Shown here: positions 23,888 through 35,974 of the stretch, piece by piece
Position numbering within the stretch: the first letter of the stretch is position 1
Layout of the letters: each line of letters opens with the position of its first letter
Assembly (NCBI RefSeq): GCF_900496995.4
Contig: NC_044005.1
Location: 33,393,363 to 33,457,362 of the forward strand
Direction: 5' to 3'
From: Aquila chrysaetos chrysaetos
Taxonomy: Eukaryota; Chordata; Aves; Accipitriformes; Accipitridae
DNA: 64,000 bases
Program-made: the position numbers and the translations under genes
Notes under the pieces: generated by a model
What the model was told of the DNA's origin: nothing
The model's input: the letters and a program-made list of their open reading frames with translations, nothing else
The model's database searches: none

Positions 23888-26800
23888 GTAAGTGCGATTC
23901 TAGAATATGTATAGCAAAATGCTTCCAGTTGAAAACCTGAAATATTAGTATCACTCTGCACAACATTTCTCTGGAATATGGCGTACTAGTCCAATCGCTT
24001 ATATTAAAAGGAAAAAAAAAAAATCAGTCATCTGCATGGGTAAAGGTAAGTGCTGCTGGGATAACCAAAGGAATAGAAAGTCTTAAGAGAAGAATGTTAT
24101 TTGTAAATGCAAAAGTGAGTTAAACAAAAGGGGGAAGATTTATTTAAGCTAAAGAATAAATGATTGCAAACCGCTCATGAATACACTGAGTCTGAACACT
24201 GAAATGCTTTCACTTGTCAGAGTGGTACTTGAACGGCCTTTCATTACAGCTAGCAGGGACAAAACCCAGCTGTAAGATGGTTGCTATTTCAATCCAGACC
24301 GTTGAAAGTAACATTCAGTTGTTTCCAAACAAGGAAATAAACTCAGTGGTTGTGGAGATTCACTCCTATCCATAGTTGTGCATTTCTTGAGCCTTCAGAC
24401 AAAATACTGATCTAATCCAGTCTTGAATAGATTTCTCTCTCATGTCTCCTGGCAAAAGCAAAGTAGATTTCCTGATAACTGCACGTCCTTCATTGCTTTG
24501 AACACCTTTCCTGAGGAAATCTTTTCTTTTTTTAGGCCAGAATATTTACAAACTCCTTGATAACCTTCTCTTGAAATGCCTTCCACTGTCTTATTTCACT
24601 AGCATAATGTGTTGAGATAATAAACTCAGGTCAGCAGGGTTCTCTGAAACATCAAGTACATTTATGATGCTGCGGAAAGGTATTGACCAAGTGAGGTAAA
24701 AGAGAAGACATGATGGAACAGTGGAAATCTTGCAGGTGCTTATGAAACGGAGAGATCTGGGTATTTAACTAGCAAAATAAACATCCAAATTTATACTACA
24801 ATGATTATAACTGGCTCACAGAAATGCAGCATTTCTAGCAAGCCTCCAGTAAAGGATTTCTAAACCAAAAATATCCCAGATAAAAAAGGTCTACAAATTT
24901 ACAAGGTCATCTCTTTTGTGAAAACAGCATTTGACCATGCAGGGAGTAAAAAGCCAAACAAAGAATAATGTATTTCTATTAATTTCACTTTTGAATTATG
25001 CATTTCTGACTTTTTTAGCATCTCATTTTAGAAGCACATTTATAATTGATAGGAAAAGTTTGATTATTTTCCTGTGCTATCATATACTTTAAAATAATTG
25101 AGCCTAGAGGTGCAGAAGGAAGCTGCATTCTTCCTAATTGGGTTCATCTGAACTTTTTACAATCTACTCTGAGAAAATTTAATTGATAATTAACAGCACT
25201 TCAGATCATCCACTCATGAGACTTTAAAAATACATGAAAAGCTGACAACTCATTGACTGAACGAAAAACACTGTACACAATTAAATATAAAGAAAATCTT
25301 GATTGCCTAAATCAAAGCTTACTGTGTTGCACAGATGAATGAAATCTGTTACATGAAGACTCCTTTTAATGTCCAAATTGGTTTTTAAGTAGCAAATATA
25401 TTAACCCTCAAACTCTTCAGTGCCACACCACGTCTCCCTTTCAGAGACCAAAGGGGAGCAGGCAGACTGTTACTGCAGGTCAGTCGTCTTCTGTGAATCA
25501 TGGCTCTCAGCTGCTGATTTCTGGTGCTGGGAAGTTATAGATGCTGCAACACTTAACCACACATTTTCTTGACAAAGTCCAGGCAGAGATTCGTCAAGGA
25601 ATGCATCCCTTGTTCACCAGATTCACTGAATTAGAGATTTCCTGAAATACTTTGCATGTAAGTAGTTAGTGGATTTATTCCAATGTTGATAATAATGCAT
25701 GCATCTCTTGCCTATATGCTGAAGATAACAAGTCTCTGTACACCCCCAAGAGGCAAGTTTAACAACCTTTCATCTCTATTTCCTACCTGGATAATCTGAG
25801 GTACAGGAAAACTGCAGCACACATTTGCTGCAGTCAGTATCTGAACTGGAACCACAATAAATTGATGCTGATTCTTAGGTTAATTTTTAGCCTAGAGACC
25901 ATGTGTTTTCTTTAAGCACCAAAAGAAAAGAAGCACACAATAATGTTAAATACATACAGTCAATGCAGCGTGTATATGTATGTGTATATATCTATAAAGA
26001 GTGGAAATTCAACTAAATATATGCATTCCACTGGTTCATCTACAGGGAAGATGAGGATAACTTTACGTAACCATAAGACACTATTAGGAGGCTTTTTCAA
26101 AACAGTTTTTTTTTTTTTTTCTCACCATAATAAATAAACTCCAAAGGTAGAAGGATATTGGTAAGAGACAGTAGCTGACTGAAAAATTCCAACCAACTGT
26201 AGATGGGATAAAACAATAAACAAAGGCCCATGCTTGACAGCTGTTGAATAATTTTTGCCTCAGTAAGAAAAGGTTCAACACAAGAGAGACCTTAAAATAT
26301 TTGACACCTTTGAACACCATCAGACAAACCCACAGGCAAACAAGCCATAAATCCTGTGGTGAAGAGACAGGACATTCCCATGTTTTTGTTAAAAGAGAGC
26401 AAATATTAAGCCCTGAACAAGAAAGTGTATTTGTTCATTGCAGTGGGGTTGCCAAGTCATCTCTGACTTTTTTTGGATGACTTTTTAACTTTTTGGAAAT
26501 ACAGGTGGACCCTTTGGGACAGCCACAAGGTTGGCAGGAGTATCAGCCTCTCCATAAATATACTCCTGTGTGGCTGATTCCCAGGTGCCAATTCTCCAGA
26601 ACAAGTTAAATTACATGAAGGAAAATTAAATTGTCATGAACAGCTTTGTAAAGTAACCATAGACTTTCTTCTCCTTTCTTCCTTCCTTAGCATAACTTCA
26701 CTGCATATGTTTTTTAACTTGGGAAAATGCAAATCAGTTATAAATGCAAATCATTTATAAAAAAGGACCATGGAACAGTGAATTACACAGGCAAAAGAAT

Positions 26801-27650
26801 ACATATAACGCTTAAAAAGTGTAATCCTCATCTGTTTCCTGGAAGCCAGTTACAGTAAAACACTTGCTAATGGAGAAAAAACAATAAAACTTCACCTGAA
26901 TTATACAAGGGCTTTGAGGCCAGTCCTACAGCTACATCTCACATGCAACTCACTGTGACTTCTAAGGATATCTGGCATGAAGATTCAGTGTGAGCAACTT
27001 CTTTAGTATCAGAACCTTGTCCCAAGTCTTAAGTCAATCTGGAAATGTTTAGCCTGAATACTCAGGATTTGTGGCTGCAACTGCATCCCATGTTCCAAAA
27101 GAACAAGACATAATGCTGGGGATGATAATAGGAGGTGAGAGACTTAGAGCAGACTCTAGATTCCTTCTCTGTTTTCACCAGTGCTAGTGAGCTGTGGATC
27201 AGCTCTTTACCAAATGAGGAGCTTGAATACAACAGTAAATGAAGGCTTAGGAACACTGATAGTCCTGACACAAATAGTGGACTTACTCAAGAATGATGAT
27301 ATGTGATATAAGTCTTCTTATGAACTATTTGCACAGAGCAATTTCAGAGTCTGGCTAGCACTAGTAATTATTTCTACTGGGATTGGCAAAAAATTTATAT
27401 TGAATAAGGGATTAAGTATATGAGGATTGTTTCAGTAATGCCTTTGGTTCTTATTTTCAAGTTTCATTCTTCTGTCAGAGTGTGGAAACAAGGAAAATAT
27501 GCTTTTAATATTACTCATTCAAACTCCCTTTAGAATAGGAACAGTTGTTTTTGTTTGCCATGTTCTTTTCCCTTACTTCAGGGAAATGATTTGGATGAGA
27601 AGATGAATTAGATTCCTTTTGCTGTTTATTTAATTTATTGATTTTCCCAG

Positions 27651-27713
27651 CTAGACAAACCAAAGCTACTTCAGATACCTAGAGGAAAATCAGAGACTTT
27701 TAAAAGACCCAAG
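27651..27713 (+). other. Exon-like open segment, 63 nt (speculative)
   Basis: A strong acceptor (TTATTGATTTTCCCAG) is followed by 63 nt and a good donor (CCCAAG followed by GTAAAT). The length is a multiple of three and one frame is fully open in phase 0, reading LDKPKLLQIPRGKSETFKRP plus one Lys; the other two frames stop at or near the start or within the segment. This is the best plus-strand exon candidate, but 21 open codons are not statistically remarkable and no neighbouring exon was found. I do not recognise the peptide. Confidence 0.18.
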
Positions 27714-29373
27714 GTAAATTAGGTATTCATCTTATACTGAATTTCAGTGGTATGCTCATAGTGAAGAGGTTTTCCATCTCTTAATCTGTTACAGAAGAAG
27801 TGTGTGTGTATGCATGTGTCTCTCTGTTATGGACATATATGAGAAAAAAAAATTATAACAATTTAAAATCAGGTTTAAGGACAAAAGCAGTTTCTCCATC
27901 TCTCAACAAACCGATTAGATGATAAATATTTAGCAGAATAACATGGTGTTTGAAATTAACAGCTCTTTCTAAAGAAGTGCAAATAATATTCTCTCCGATT
28001 ATAGACATTGTAGCTGAGCAGGGATAAGAGATGTTGTAAATCCATTAGTGAAGCGCTGCTTGCCTTCATTTCTGTTTAATATTTCTTAAAGCTATAAAAT
28101 TGTATTATGTTAATGTAATGTACAGTCCAAGTGATAAAGGCAGCTAATGTGATTACCACTTACTGTGCTATAAACCTTTCAGCAAAGCTGCAGACAAATC
28201 GGTATTCAACTGTTTCTCATGATGATGGTGTTACACAGAGCAGATCACATGTTGAAAGCATCATCTGGTTGTTGGGACATTCTTATGTGCCAAAATGTTT
28301 AAGTAGATACTAGAACTGAAGTTCAAAATAGTACTTTTCTGATTTTGTGGTGAGTAAGCAAGGCCTAGCAGACGACAGGTCCTTATTTAAACTATGTATG
28401 CAAAGCATAAACCTGGCATGATGTCACTATTGTGACTATTCACATGCAGAACAATTATCACAGATCAGAACATAGAGAGAAATTTCAGTTTTGCTGGTAT
28501 TACTACTCTCCTCTTCGTCTTGCTTCCAAAATAAGCAACAGTTTACTGAAAATGCTGGAGAATCTTTCTCAATTTTCTTATGAACCTATGACAGTTATTC
28601 TTTTCAGTTATTCCCCTTTCATTATTCTGAAGTGACAACTTTACCTCATCTGTTCAACTTTATATTATAATTTAATTCTGTCATTCTAGTAGAGAATTCT
28701 AATTCACAATAGAATTTTAGTTCACGAACAGAAGTATTAAGTTGAAAAGAGCTAGAACAGAACTCTGAATCTGGGGTCAAGGCATTAACTTTTTTATTGG
28801 AGCTTGGAATCCAAAGACATCTTTTCTGGTGGGACAGATTTACACATTTCCTTCCAGGAAATTTGAACTGCATAAGAACAGTTGGAAAGATTATCTTCAC
28901 AAGATGGGCAACCAAACAATCCATTAAAGGGTCCATTAAAGCCTCCATCTAACATGGCCTTTCCCTGTCATGCATTTGTTGCAATAGTCACTGCAGCCTG
29001 TGCCTACACGTATCTACCAATGGCTCTTCTTTTTTCTTTCGACAGTGCTTCTGAAAGAAGGAACAGGTTTTTTGTGTGTTCAGAAATATGGTAGTGCATA
29101 ACCACTGACTTCCCTATTGTTCATTTATAAAAGTCTGTGCTTTGCTGTTTAGAGGTAACTCAATCGAGATGAGAATATCAGCAGAGAAGGACTAGGCAAA
29201 CTACTGCACAAATTCAAACCTAGCCACAAATTGTCTTTATTCTCCAGAATGGAATCCATGCTTGGAGACATTCATCCAATTTTCCTGAAGCCAGCAGGTT
29301 TGATGGCTAACAACAGTGACTGAGAAGGGTAAATTGGTGAAAGCTTGATGACAAAGAAAAAGTAGAGGTGTAG

Positions 29374-29717
29374 GAATTAAGTTTGTTCAGCCCAGAGAAG
29401 AGAAGGTGTCAGCTAACAACAACCTGACAACACCTATGAGGAGGTTATCAAGAAGTCTGAGTCAGTCTCTTCATAGTGGTTTATTGCGGGGGGGCGAGTG
29501 GATATAAGGAAAAGCTTTTTCTTCATCAGGACAGTCGAGCAGTATAGCAGATTGCCCACAGAGGTTGTGAAGTGTTCAGCCTTGAATGTTTTCAAGACCC
29601 AACTAGATAAAGCACTGAGGAACTTGGTCTGACCTCATGGCTGGCCTAGCTTTGGCAGGACCTACTAAGGTCCCTCCCAGCCTGGCTTATTCTGTGGTAT
29701 TGTGATTCTATGATTTC
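29374..29717 (+). mobile_element. CR1 LINE 3' end, 5'-truncated
   Basis: The sequence begins AAGTTTGTTCAGCCCAGAGAAG and runs through the CR1 C-terminal/3' UTR region (AAGGAAAAGCTTTTTCTTCA, CAGAGGTTGTGAAGTGTTC, GGACCTACTAAGGTCCCTCCC). It ends with the diagnostic plus-strand terminus GATTCTATGATT. It is about 0.34 kb, so only the very 3' end was copied. It has several small indels and a G-rich slippage tract (about 29487-29493), indicating moderate age. It is the only clear plus-strand CR1 among the better-preserved copies. Confidence 0.9.
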
Positions 29718-31512
29718 AGCATACCGCAACATTATCTAGTACTGAGATGTCAGGGAATCGCAGGGGGATAGCAGTGATTAAAATTTAGAAGGAAATAAAT
29801 GTGGAGCTATGTGTAATTTATTATGAAACCAATCCTACAGACATTTAAATTGTTAGAAACTTATCTTTGATTATCTTATGATCAGCAAAGATACCTCGGC
29901 TAAGAATTTAGGAAATAACATTAACTTGCATTGATCACTGGAGAGAAAAACTGTGGAGGCACTGATCAGTTTCTGCATTTTACTTATGGAAGGAAGAATA
30001 AGTCAAAGCAGCACACATTCTCCACATCTCCTCTAACCATCCTCTTCTCTTCCCCACTGTGTAACCTCTGAATTTTAATACTTTATTCATACCAGCTTGT
30101 ATATATCCAAACAAGCTTATGCAGATATATAGCTCCTTTCTGCCCTCTGACTCAAGGGAGTGGCTAAAAGCTACTAGAAAACATAAACCAATTAAAAACA
30201 AATTAAGAACTCAAAAGAGCATGCATAATAAGTATCACTTTCAAAGAGAGATGGGAGAAAAATTCCCAGTCTAGTTTCAGATGTAGACTCCTCCCAATCC
30301 TCCCCAAATCCTTGCATCTAGGGGTTTAGCTGTGGGTTCATATCTAATGTCATGCAACCTAGCAGTATGTTAAAGCTTAAAAAGTCAGGGTAAAACATTT
30401 CAATATCTTTCTAATGATGATTAATTCCTTTTGTATTCATTTGAGTAACATTAATCAGAATGAATTCATTTAGCGTGAATGTGGATAGAACATTTAATTT
30501 CTTCTGCATTTCAGAAAAGCCTATTTAAATGAATAATTGTACAAAAATAAATAGCAGAAAGAAAGGAACTGAAAGTTTGCATGCCAGCCATAAATTGTAC
30601 AATAAAATAACAGAAATCTATGAGTACTTTATTTGTTCAGCTTTAATAAGTGACACAACCACTACATGCATATATGGTATAGGAAATATATAATCCTGTG
30701 CCATGGGAAACATACAATATGAAGTTGGTTTATGTCCTCGCACATGCTGTTATATTATTTTAGCAGTGACAATCAGTAAGAACTTCAGAGAAACATCATA
30801 AAAAACCCTAACAAATCTGCCATTTTTTATTTAAAATTGATGAGTTGCCACTTATCCTTTTTCCAGAATTATGCAGCAATTGTTACATAAGAAAATCTTG
30901 ATATTTTAGAGCCTACACTGACAGAGTTATTTAGAGAAAGTCTTTATAACTATGCAATCACTTAGGAATTGCCGCCTTCTTCCCTTTGCCTGTATATTTT
31001 TTTCCCAGCTCCTGTCTTCTAATGATCACCTTAGGCTGACCAACATTTGAGATTCTAAGGCAGCTTCTGAAATCCTCACTTCCATGCAAAAGCATCTTAT
31101 TGTTTAAGTAGACCCATTGAAGTAATTTGGACGACTTTTCAAACCAACTGTTAGCCAGAATTGCAAAGGTATGAGATCCAAACTCTTGTAAACCACATTC
31201 CTGTGTGGATGTTTAGTATTAACTGCAGTTCAGCGACTTAGTCACAGATGAACTAGCTTCCTAAAGTTTCAAGCTGCAGCTCCAGAAAATTTCTGCCAAA
31301 AGCCAAACATCCAGATGTTTCCAAATGCTGAGCTTTTTGTTTGTAGGTTAATCTATGAGGTGAACTTGATTGTGTAGAAGCAGACTCACACAGGTAATGT
31401 AGATAAAGGATTAGCAAATCAGTTCCTAAAACTAATGGCAAGAAATAACATTTATTTTGCTATGGAATTTCTTATATTGCAAAAAAGTATAAATTGGGTG
31501 GATTTACCTTAC

Positions 31513-31592
31513 CCAGCTCCAAGTGACTAATGACTCATCTTTTCTAGAATTGAAGAGCAACAGATAAGATGTAGAACAAGTTCTTCCCTCTG
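31513..31592 (-). other. Exon-like open segment, 80 nt (speculative)
   Basis: On the minus strand a very strong polypyrimidine acceptor (TTTTTGCCTTTTTGTCAG) precedes 80 nt that end at a GTAAGG donor; an alternative donor GTAAAT lies 5 nt further on. Only one frame is open throughout (26 codons), containing YLLLFNSRKDESLVTWSW. The implied phases do not match the other minus-strand candidate at 32.5 kb, which argues against a shared transcript. I do not recognise the peptide, and chance is plausible. Confidence 0.15.
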
Positions 31593-32528
31593 CTGACAAA
31601 AAGGCAAAAAGCTTTCAGGTGATTAAAGTGAGTTAACATTTTAACTTCACCTTGAAATGCTATTCAACAAGTGCATCTGGGCTAGGGATTTCCAAATTTT
31701 CAGCTTAATCACGTTGTATGATTTATTTCCTTAATCCTGAAACAGTATCCAACATTTTTGGCTTTAGCTGTGGATGATCGTCCATATTATCTGTATTCTG
31801 GACCATGTAAATTCTTTCAATAAATTCAGGGCTAAGAAAACAGCAGTCAGATTAAGACTTATCTTTTGACATATATTATATCTGTGTTTCTGTAGTTTTT
31901 AAGATAGGAAAGTTTATAGCAGAAAAACTCAAATATTTTGACAGCCTTCTGGATTTAGAAAGAAGTTCTGTAATGCATGACAGCTTCTAACAAGTCACTC
32001 CAAATCTCTGTGGATTTGGAAGAAGTGTAACATTTACATTGTAGAGCCATTCAGCATATTGCTTGTAGCCTACAGTGCTGATTTTCTTAGACTTGGTTTC
32101 CAGTGTGATGGATTGCAACCATAATGATGTCATTAGTTCAGTTTCACATGCTTTTAGACAGAAAAATATTGTGGATTTGTAGGCAAGCTGAATATCACTT
32201 TGAGCTTCAAGGGTCCAAAACCTCACATTTCAGTGAACAAAAAGAAAGCAAAATTTTTTAATGAAATGTGAACAAAGGCTTGTTACCACCTTCTCCATGA
32301 AACACATAGCTAAGGAGAGTGAAAAGCTAGTTAATACAATGTATTTTTACGACATATATTTAGCAGCATTGATAACTTATTGCAGCTCAGACATATTTCT
32401 GTTTTGTATTCAGAACAGTGAATAATAAAGAAAAAAATCCGAACACACTTTATTTCCTGTTCTTGCTGGTGACACGAGGAGGTGTTTAATATACTGTGGA
32501 AAGAGAATGGAATCAGCAGCTGGCTTAC

Positions 32529-32564
32529 CTGGGAAACAAACTCAGTGTGCAGGCAAATGCTTAA
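32529..32564 (-). other. Exon-like microexon candidate, 36 nt (speculative)
   Basis: On the minus strand, CTCTCCTCTTTGATTGGGCAG (acceptor) is followed by 36 nt and CAG followed by GTAAGC (near-consensus donor). The segment is a multiple of three and open only in phase 0, reading LSICLHTEFVSQ. Both splice sites look good, but a 36-nt segment carries little coding information. A cryptic splice pair is the null explanation. Confidence 0.15.
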
Positions 32565-33345
32565 CTGCCCAATCAAAGAGGAGAGATGAAGCATATACTG
32601 CCCTCAAATGATAACAAGAAACTGGGTAGGTTCATTACCGATATACCCAAGTCCTTATCAGCATATCTTGTAGCCTACTCCTCTCATGCAGTTTACAAAT
32701 CTTGAGTAATCTGACAAGGGCTGATTTCAGATGTGGTTGCAAGAGTCTTGTAAATAATCTTAGTGGGGTGTGAGGGGGAAGGAAAGGGAAATTAAGACTC
32801 TGAAGGGCAGCTTCTCAGATGGCAGCTTGCAATGACAGGTTGACAGATTTTCTGGTGTTGTGGAAGAATTATATGCAATAACTATATGAATTGCTCACTT
32901 TCCTCCAAGGATTACATATTTTTTTAAACTGTCATAAATACAAAGCTGTGGGAAGCATTGCTAGGTAGGAAAATACGAAATTCTGTTTTATTTCCCTTGC
33001 AACTCATTTGCATAATGTAATCTGGAAGGTTGTGTTTATCAGTGGTGGGAAGACAGTTTAAACAAATGTTCAACATATGTATATGATCAGCAGCAAAAGG
33101 CCATGGTCTTAGCAGGCAGCTAAAAAAGTAAACAAAGGCCAGCATGTCTGCATTCTCCTTGCATCGTATTGGCAACAAATAATAGGTCCCTAACAGCATA
33201 TCTCTCAACTTGGAAACATTTACTGAGCATTTTGTTCTGGCTGATATAGACTGTTTAAGTGAGTCATTATACTGGGAGGCAGCTACTGCTATTTCAAAAA
33301 ATATCTTGAGACTACGGCAATTTCATATCACTGTAATTCAGCAGC

Positions 33346-33366
33346 AACTAACTAACTAACTAACTA
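33346..33366 (+). repeat. (AACT)n tetranucleotide repeat
   Basis: About five tandem AACT units are present. It is a simple-sequence repeat. Confidence 0.85.
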
Positions 33367-34704
33367 GCTACGTGCCACAGAGTCCATCCAGTATGACTGT
33401 TTCCATGGCAATTGGATACTCTGGCATTTTATTGAAATCTGTGAGTTAAAACCTGTTCGCCAGACAGCATTAAGGGCAAGGCAGTAAACGCCAGCATTTT
33501 CCTTTCTACAGATTGACCAGTAGGTACACTGAATAATTAACTTTCATGATTTCCAGATTCATAGTATACGATTCTGACTATTCACATCACAAAAGTAAGT
33601 TGATAGCTTGTTTTTCTGACTCCCTTTGTTCCTTGCATTCAGTGTCTACTGAAACATATTCTAGTTAATCCCCTCCCCTCTTTACACTAACATGCACCAG
33701 TAAAAATACCTGCTTGACTCAAAACATACAGGATCTCATACAGGGAGCTATTTCACATCTGATACTGGCCAATGCATCTGTTGAAGAATTTCAAAGCCAA
33801 TGTCTTCCCACAAAGAAGGCTTATTTGCAATCTGTATTATCTTTTGTCAACCCACTCTGATTTCTGGGTGTAAAACAACTTTGGTTCATGGGAACGGTTA
33901 CAAAATGAGCCATAGCCATGTTGAGGACAAAGCAGGGAACAGGACAAAGGGGAGGAAGGAATGAACTGTCCACTTTCTTTGATAAACTGAAAACAAGTGT
34001 TACAACAATTACTTTCTGTGCCTGTTCTTACTCAGCCTTTCTTCTAAATTATCTGTTTATATGCCAGAAAGCAAAAAACAGGTCCTGGTTTTAATCTCAT
34101 ATTCCATCTGCTTCTGAAATCACTGCTAAGGGCAGGTGGCAAATGAGTTCTTTCTAATTTTGCAGTCTTCTCCATGGGACAAATTCTGCCTCCTTGTTCA
34201 GGCTGAGTAGTTCTTTACCAGCCCTTGGGATAGAGTAAGGAATAGCTCAAGCTGAGTACATGTGACAGAACCTGACTTAGTATGAAATAAGGGCATGCAC
34301 AGTTTAATGTTACATGTGTGATGTGCTCAGTTTACTATAAGAATGATTTTAGTTGGAAGATTTCAGCACAATAAACTGGAGCATGACTTAAAGGCATTTG
34401 CTTTACAACTAGTCTTTTTAGTGGCATGTCTACATACAGTTGTTTCTGTACCTGCTAGTATAATTGTGTTTTGCTGAATATAATGCTTTGAAAGGTTGCA
34501 TTTCAAGAAAGAAGTATCTTTTTTCACAGTCTCAGATTCTAACCAAGGAAACATCATATAAAAGGAATGACAACTCCAGACCTATATCCATCAATCTAAT
34601 TTGTGAATACCGAGATTTTTACTGACATTTCAATGAAAATCCAAATCAGGTGTATATGTGATTGATTCATACATCTTCAGACACACATTGATGCATATAC
34701 ATTG

Positions 34705-34739
34705 GTATATATATGCATGCACATATATGCATGCATATA
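34705..34739. repeat. 35-nt strictly alternating purine-pyrimidine tract
   Basis: Every step from 34705 to 34739 alternates purine and pyrimidine, mixing TA, GC and CA steps with repeated ATGCAT palindromes. Such tracts can adopt left-handed or cruciform structures under supercoiling. That is known of the sequence class and was not tested here. Confidence 0.8.
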
Positions 34740-35401
34740 AGCATGGTATAATTGCATACAAATTCTCTGACAAAGGGGACATGAGTGATTTTCAGTAGGC
34801 TTATTTGACATAATAATAATTCATTGATCCCTCTGCCTTATTGAGGGCTGATAATAGAATAGCCCAAGGGGAAGAAACCATGCCAGGATCCTAGATGAAA
34901 GGGTTTAGCTCTTTGCTCACATAGGTGCTGAATCCATGGCGTATTTCCAAGTAAAAGTGCCTGCAGCAACGTTTGCTAATTACAGGTTGTGTTCTACTGT
35001 TTCCAAACAGGGTGAAAGTGACAGAAGTTTAACTGTGAATAATTACACACTTGAATAAGTATGTGATTAGCCCTATTTGTTGTGGTTGGGACTAGAGTGA
35101 CAGGACAAGAATGGAGTGATTGCATTATTTACAGCTTAATTGTAGACAAGTAATTACTTATGTAAGTTGGTGCTGTGGGGTCAGGAAATACATGCCTGAG
35201 AATGTCTAGGATTTGAATGGAAACTTCAGAAATTTGGTTTCCAAATGATATAGCAGAAGTGAAAATTCTATACATTTATCTAATTATGGAGAGGGTTTCT
35301 TGAATTAAATGTCTTCGAATGTGAAATGTCTTGTTCTCTTGAAACCAGGGATTAGATGAAACGTTTATAAACCATTGCTTCCCGCCTAATAAATCACAAA
35401 T

Positions 35402-35415
35402 GCCACCTAGTGGCG
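35402..35415 (-). promoter_or_regulatory. CTCF-like core motif
   Basis: The minus strand of 35402-35414 reads GCCACTAGGTGGC. Its last 12 bases match the vertebrate CTCF core CCASYAGRKGGC at every position. It sits in a short, locally less AT-rich patch containing CpGs. One motif match in 64 kb is not proof of occupancy. Confidence 0.4.
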
Positions 35416-35910
35416 TTGGCTATCTAGTGAATCATTGCACACTCTCTCGAAAAAAGGTAAAAAAAATTTTAAAAATCTAGAATTTTACCAGCATGTTATG
35501 TCCATTGATGTGCATATGGTTGATGAAATTTTCTGTGAACACTTTTTTTCCACTTAGTTCCCAACTACATTTTATTTGCATTGGATCAGATGTGAAAAAC
35601 TTACTCATGTTGGCAAGTTGTAGTGAATAATCCTATTAAAATGTAGCTAAACTCCCTATCTTGGAACTGTGTTTTAACTATGTTCTTTCCTCGCCAAGTA
35701 GAAGAAGGTTCTGATTTACAAAGAGAGACCTTGAGTTAATAATAAGGTTAGCTAAGTTAAGTTAGTTAAATTAACATGTCAGTAAATTGCTCTAATTTAT
35801 TAATATTTGTCTAAGTCTGCTCATCCAAGGAAATAAAGGCTCAATTTGTTACTTGTGTGCTCCATTTTCAAAATGACAAAGTATTCCAAAATGACAATCA
35901 AGGTCCAGCC

Positions 35911-35974
35911 AGGGGAAAAAAAAAAAAAAAAAAAGAAGGAAGGAAGGAAGGAAAAAAAGAAAGAAAGAAAAAGA
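35911..35974 (+). repeat. 64-nt homopurine tract (poly-A then GGAA/GAAA repeats)
   Basis: The tract begins AGGGG, runs into 20 A residues, and continues as (GGAA)n and (GAAA)n without a single pyrimidine. A short duplication of CAAAATGACAA lies just upstream (about 35868 and 35887). It is simple-sequence DNA and a candidate triplex-forming tract. Confidence 0.85.

Larger units (their letters stand above)
17901..29373. other. AT-rich non-genic DNA
   Basis: I see no gene with a recognisable product. Contents are short oligo(A)/oligo(T) runs, GT-rich patches at 19981-20006 and about 22209-22226, and several exon-like segments described separately (near 23.75-23.89 kb and 27.65 kb). A minus-strand frame at 23345-23677 is rich in hydrophobic residues, but it follows T-rich sequence on that strand and matches nothing I know. 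Confidence 0.65.
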
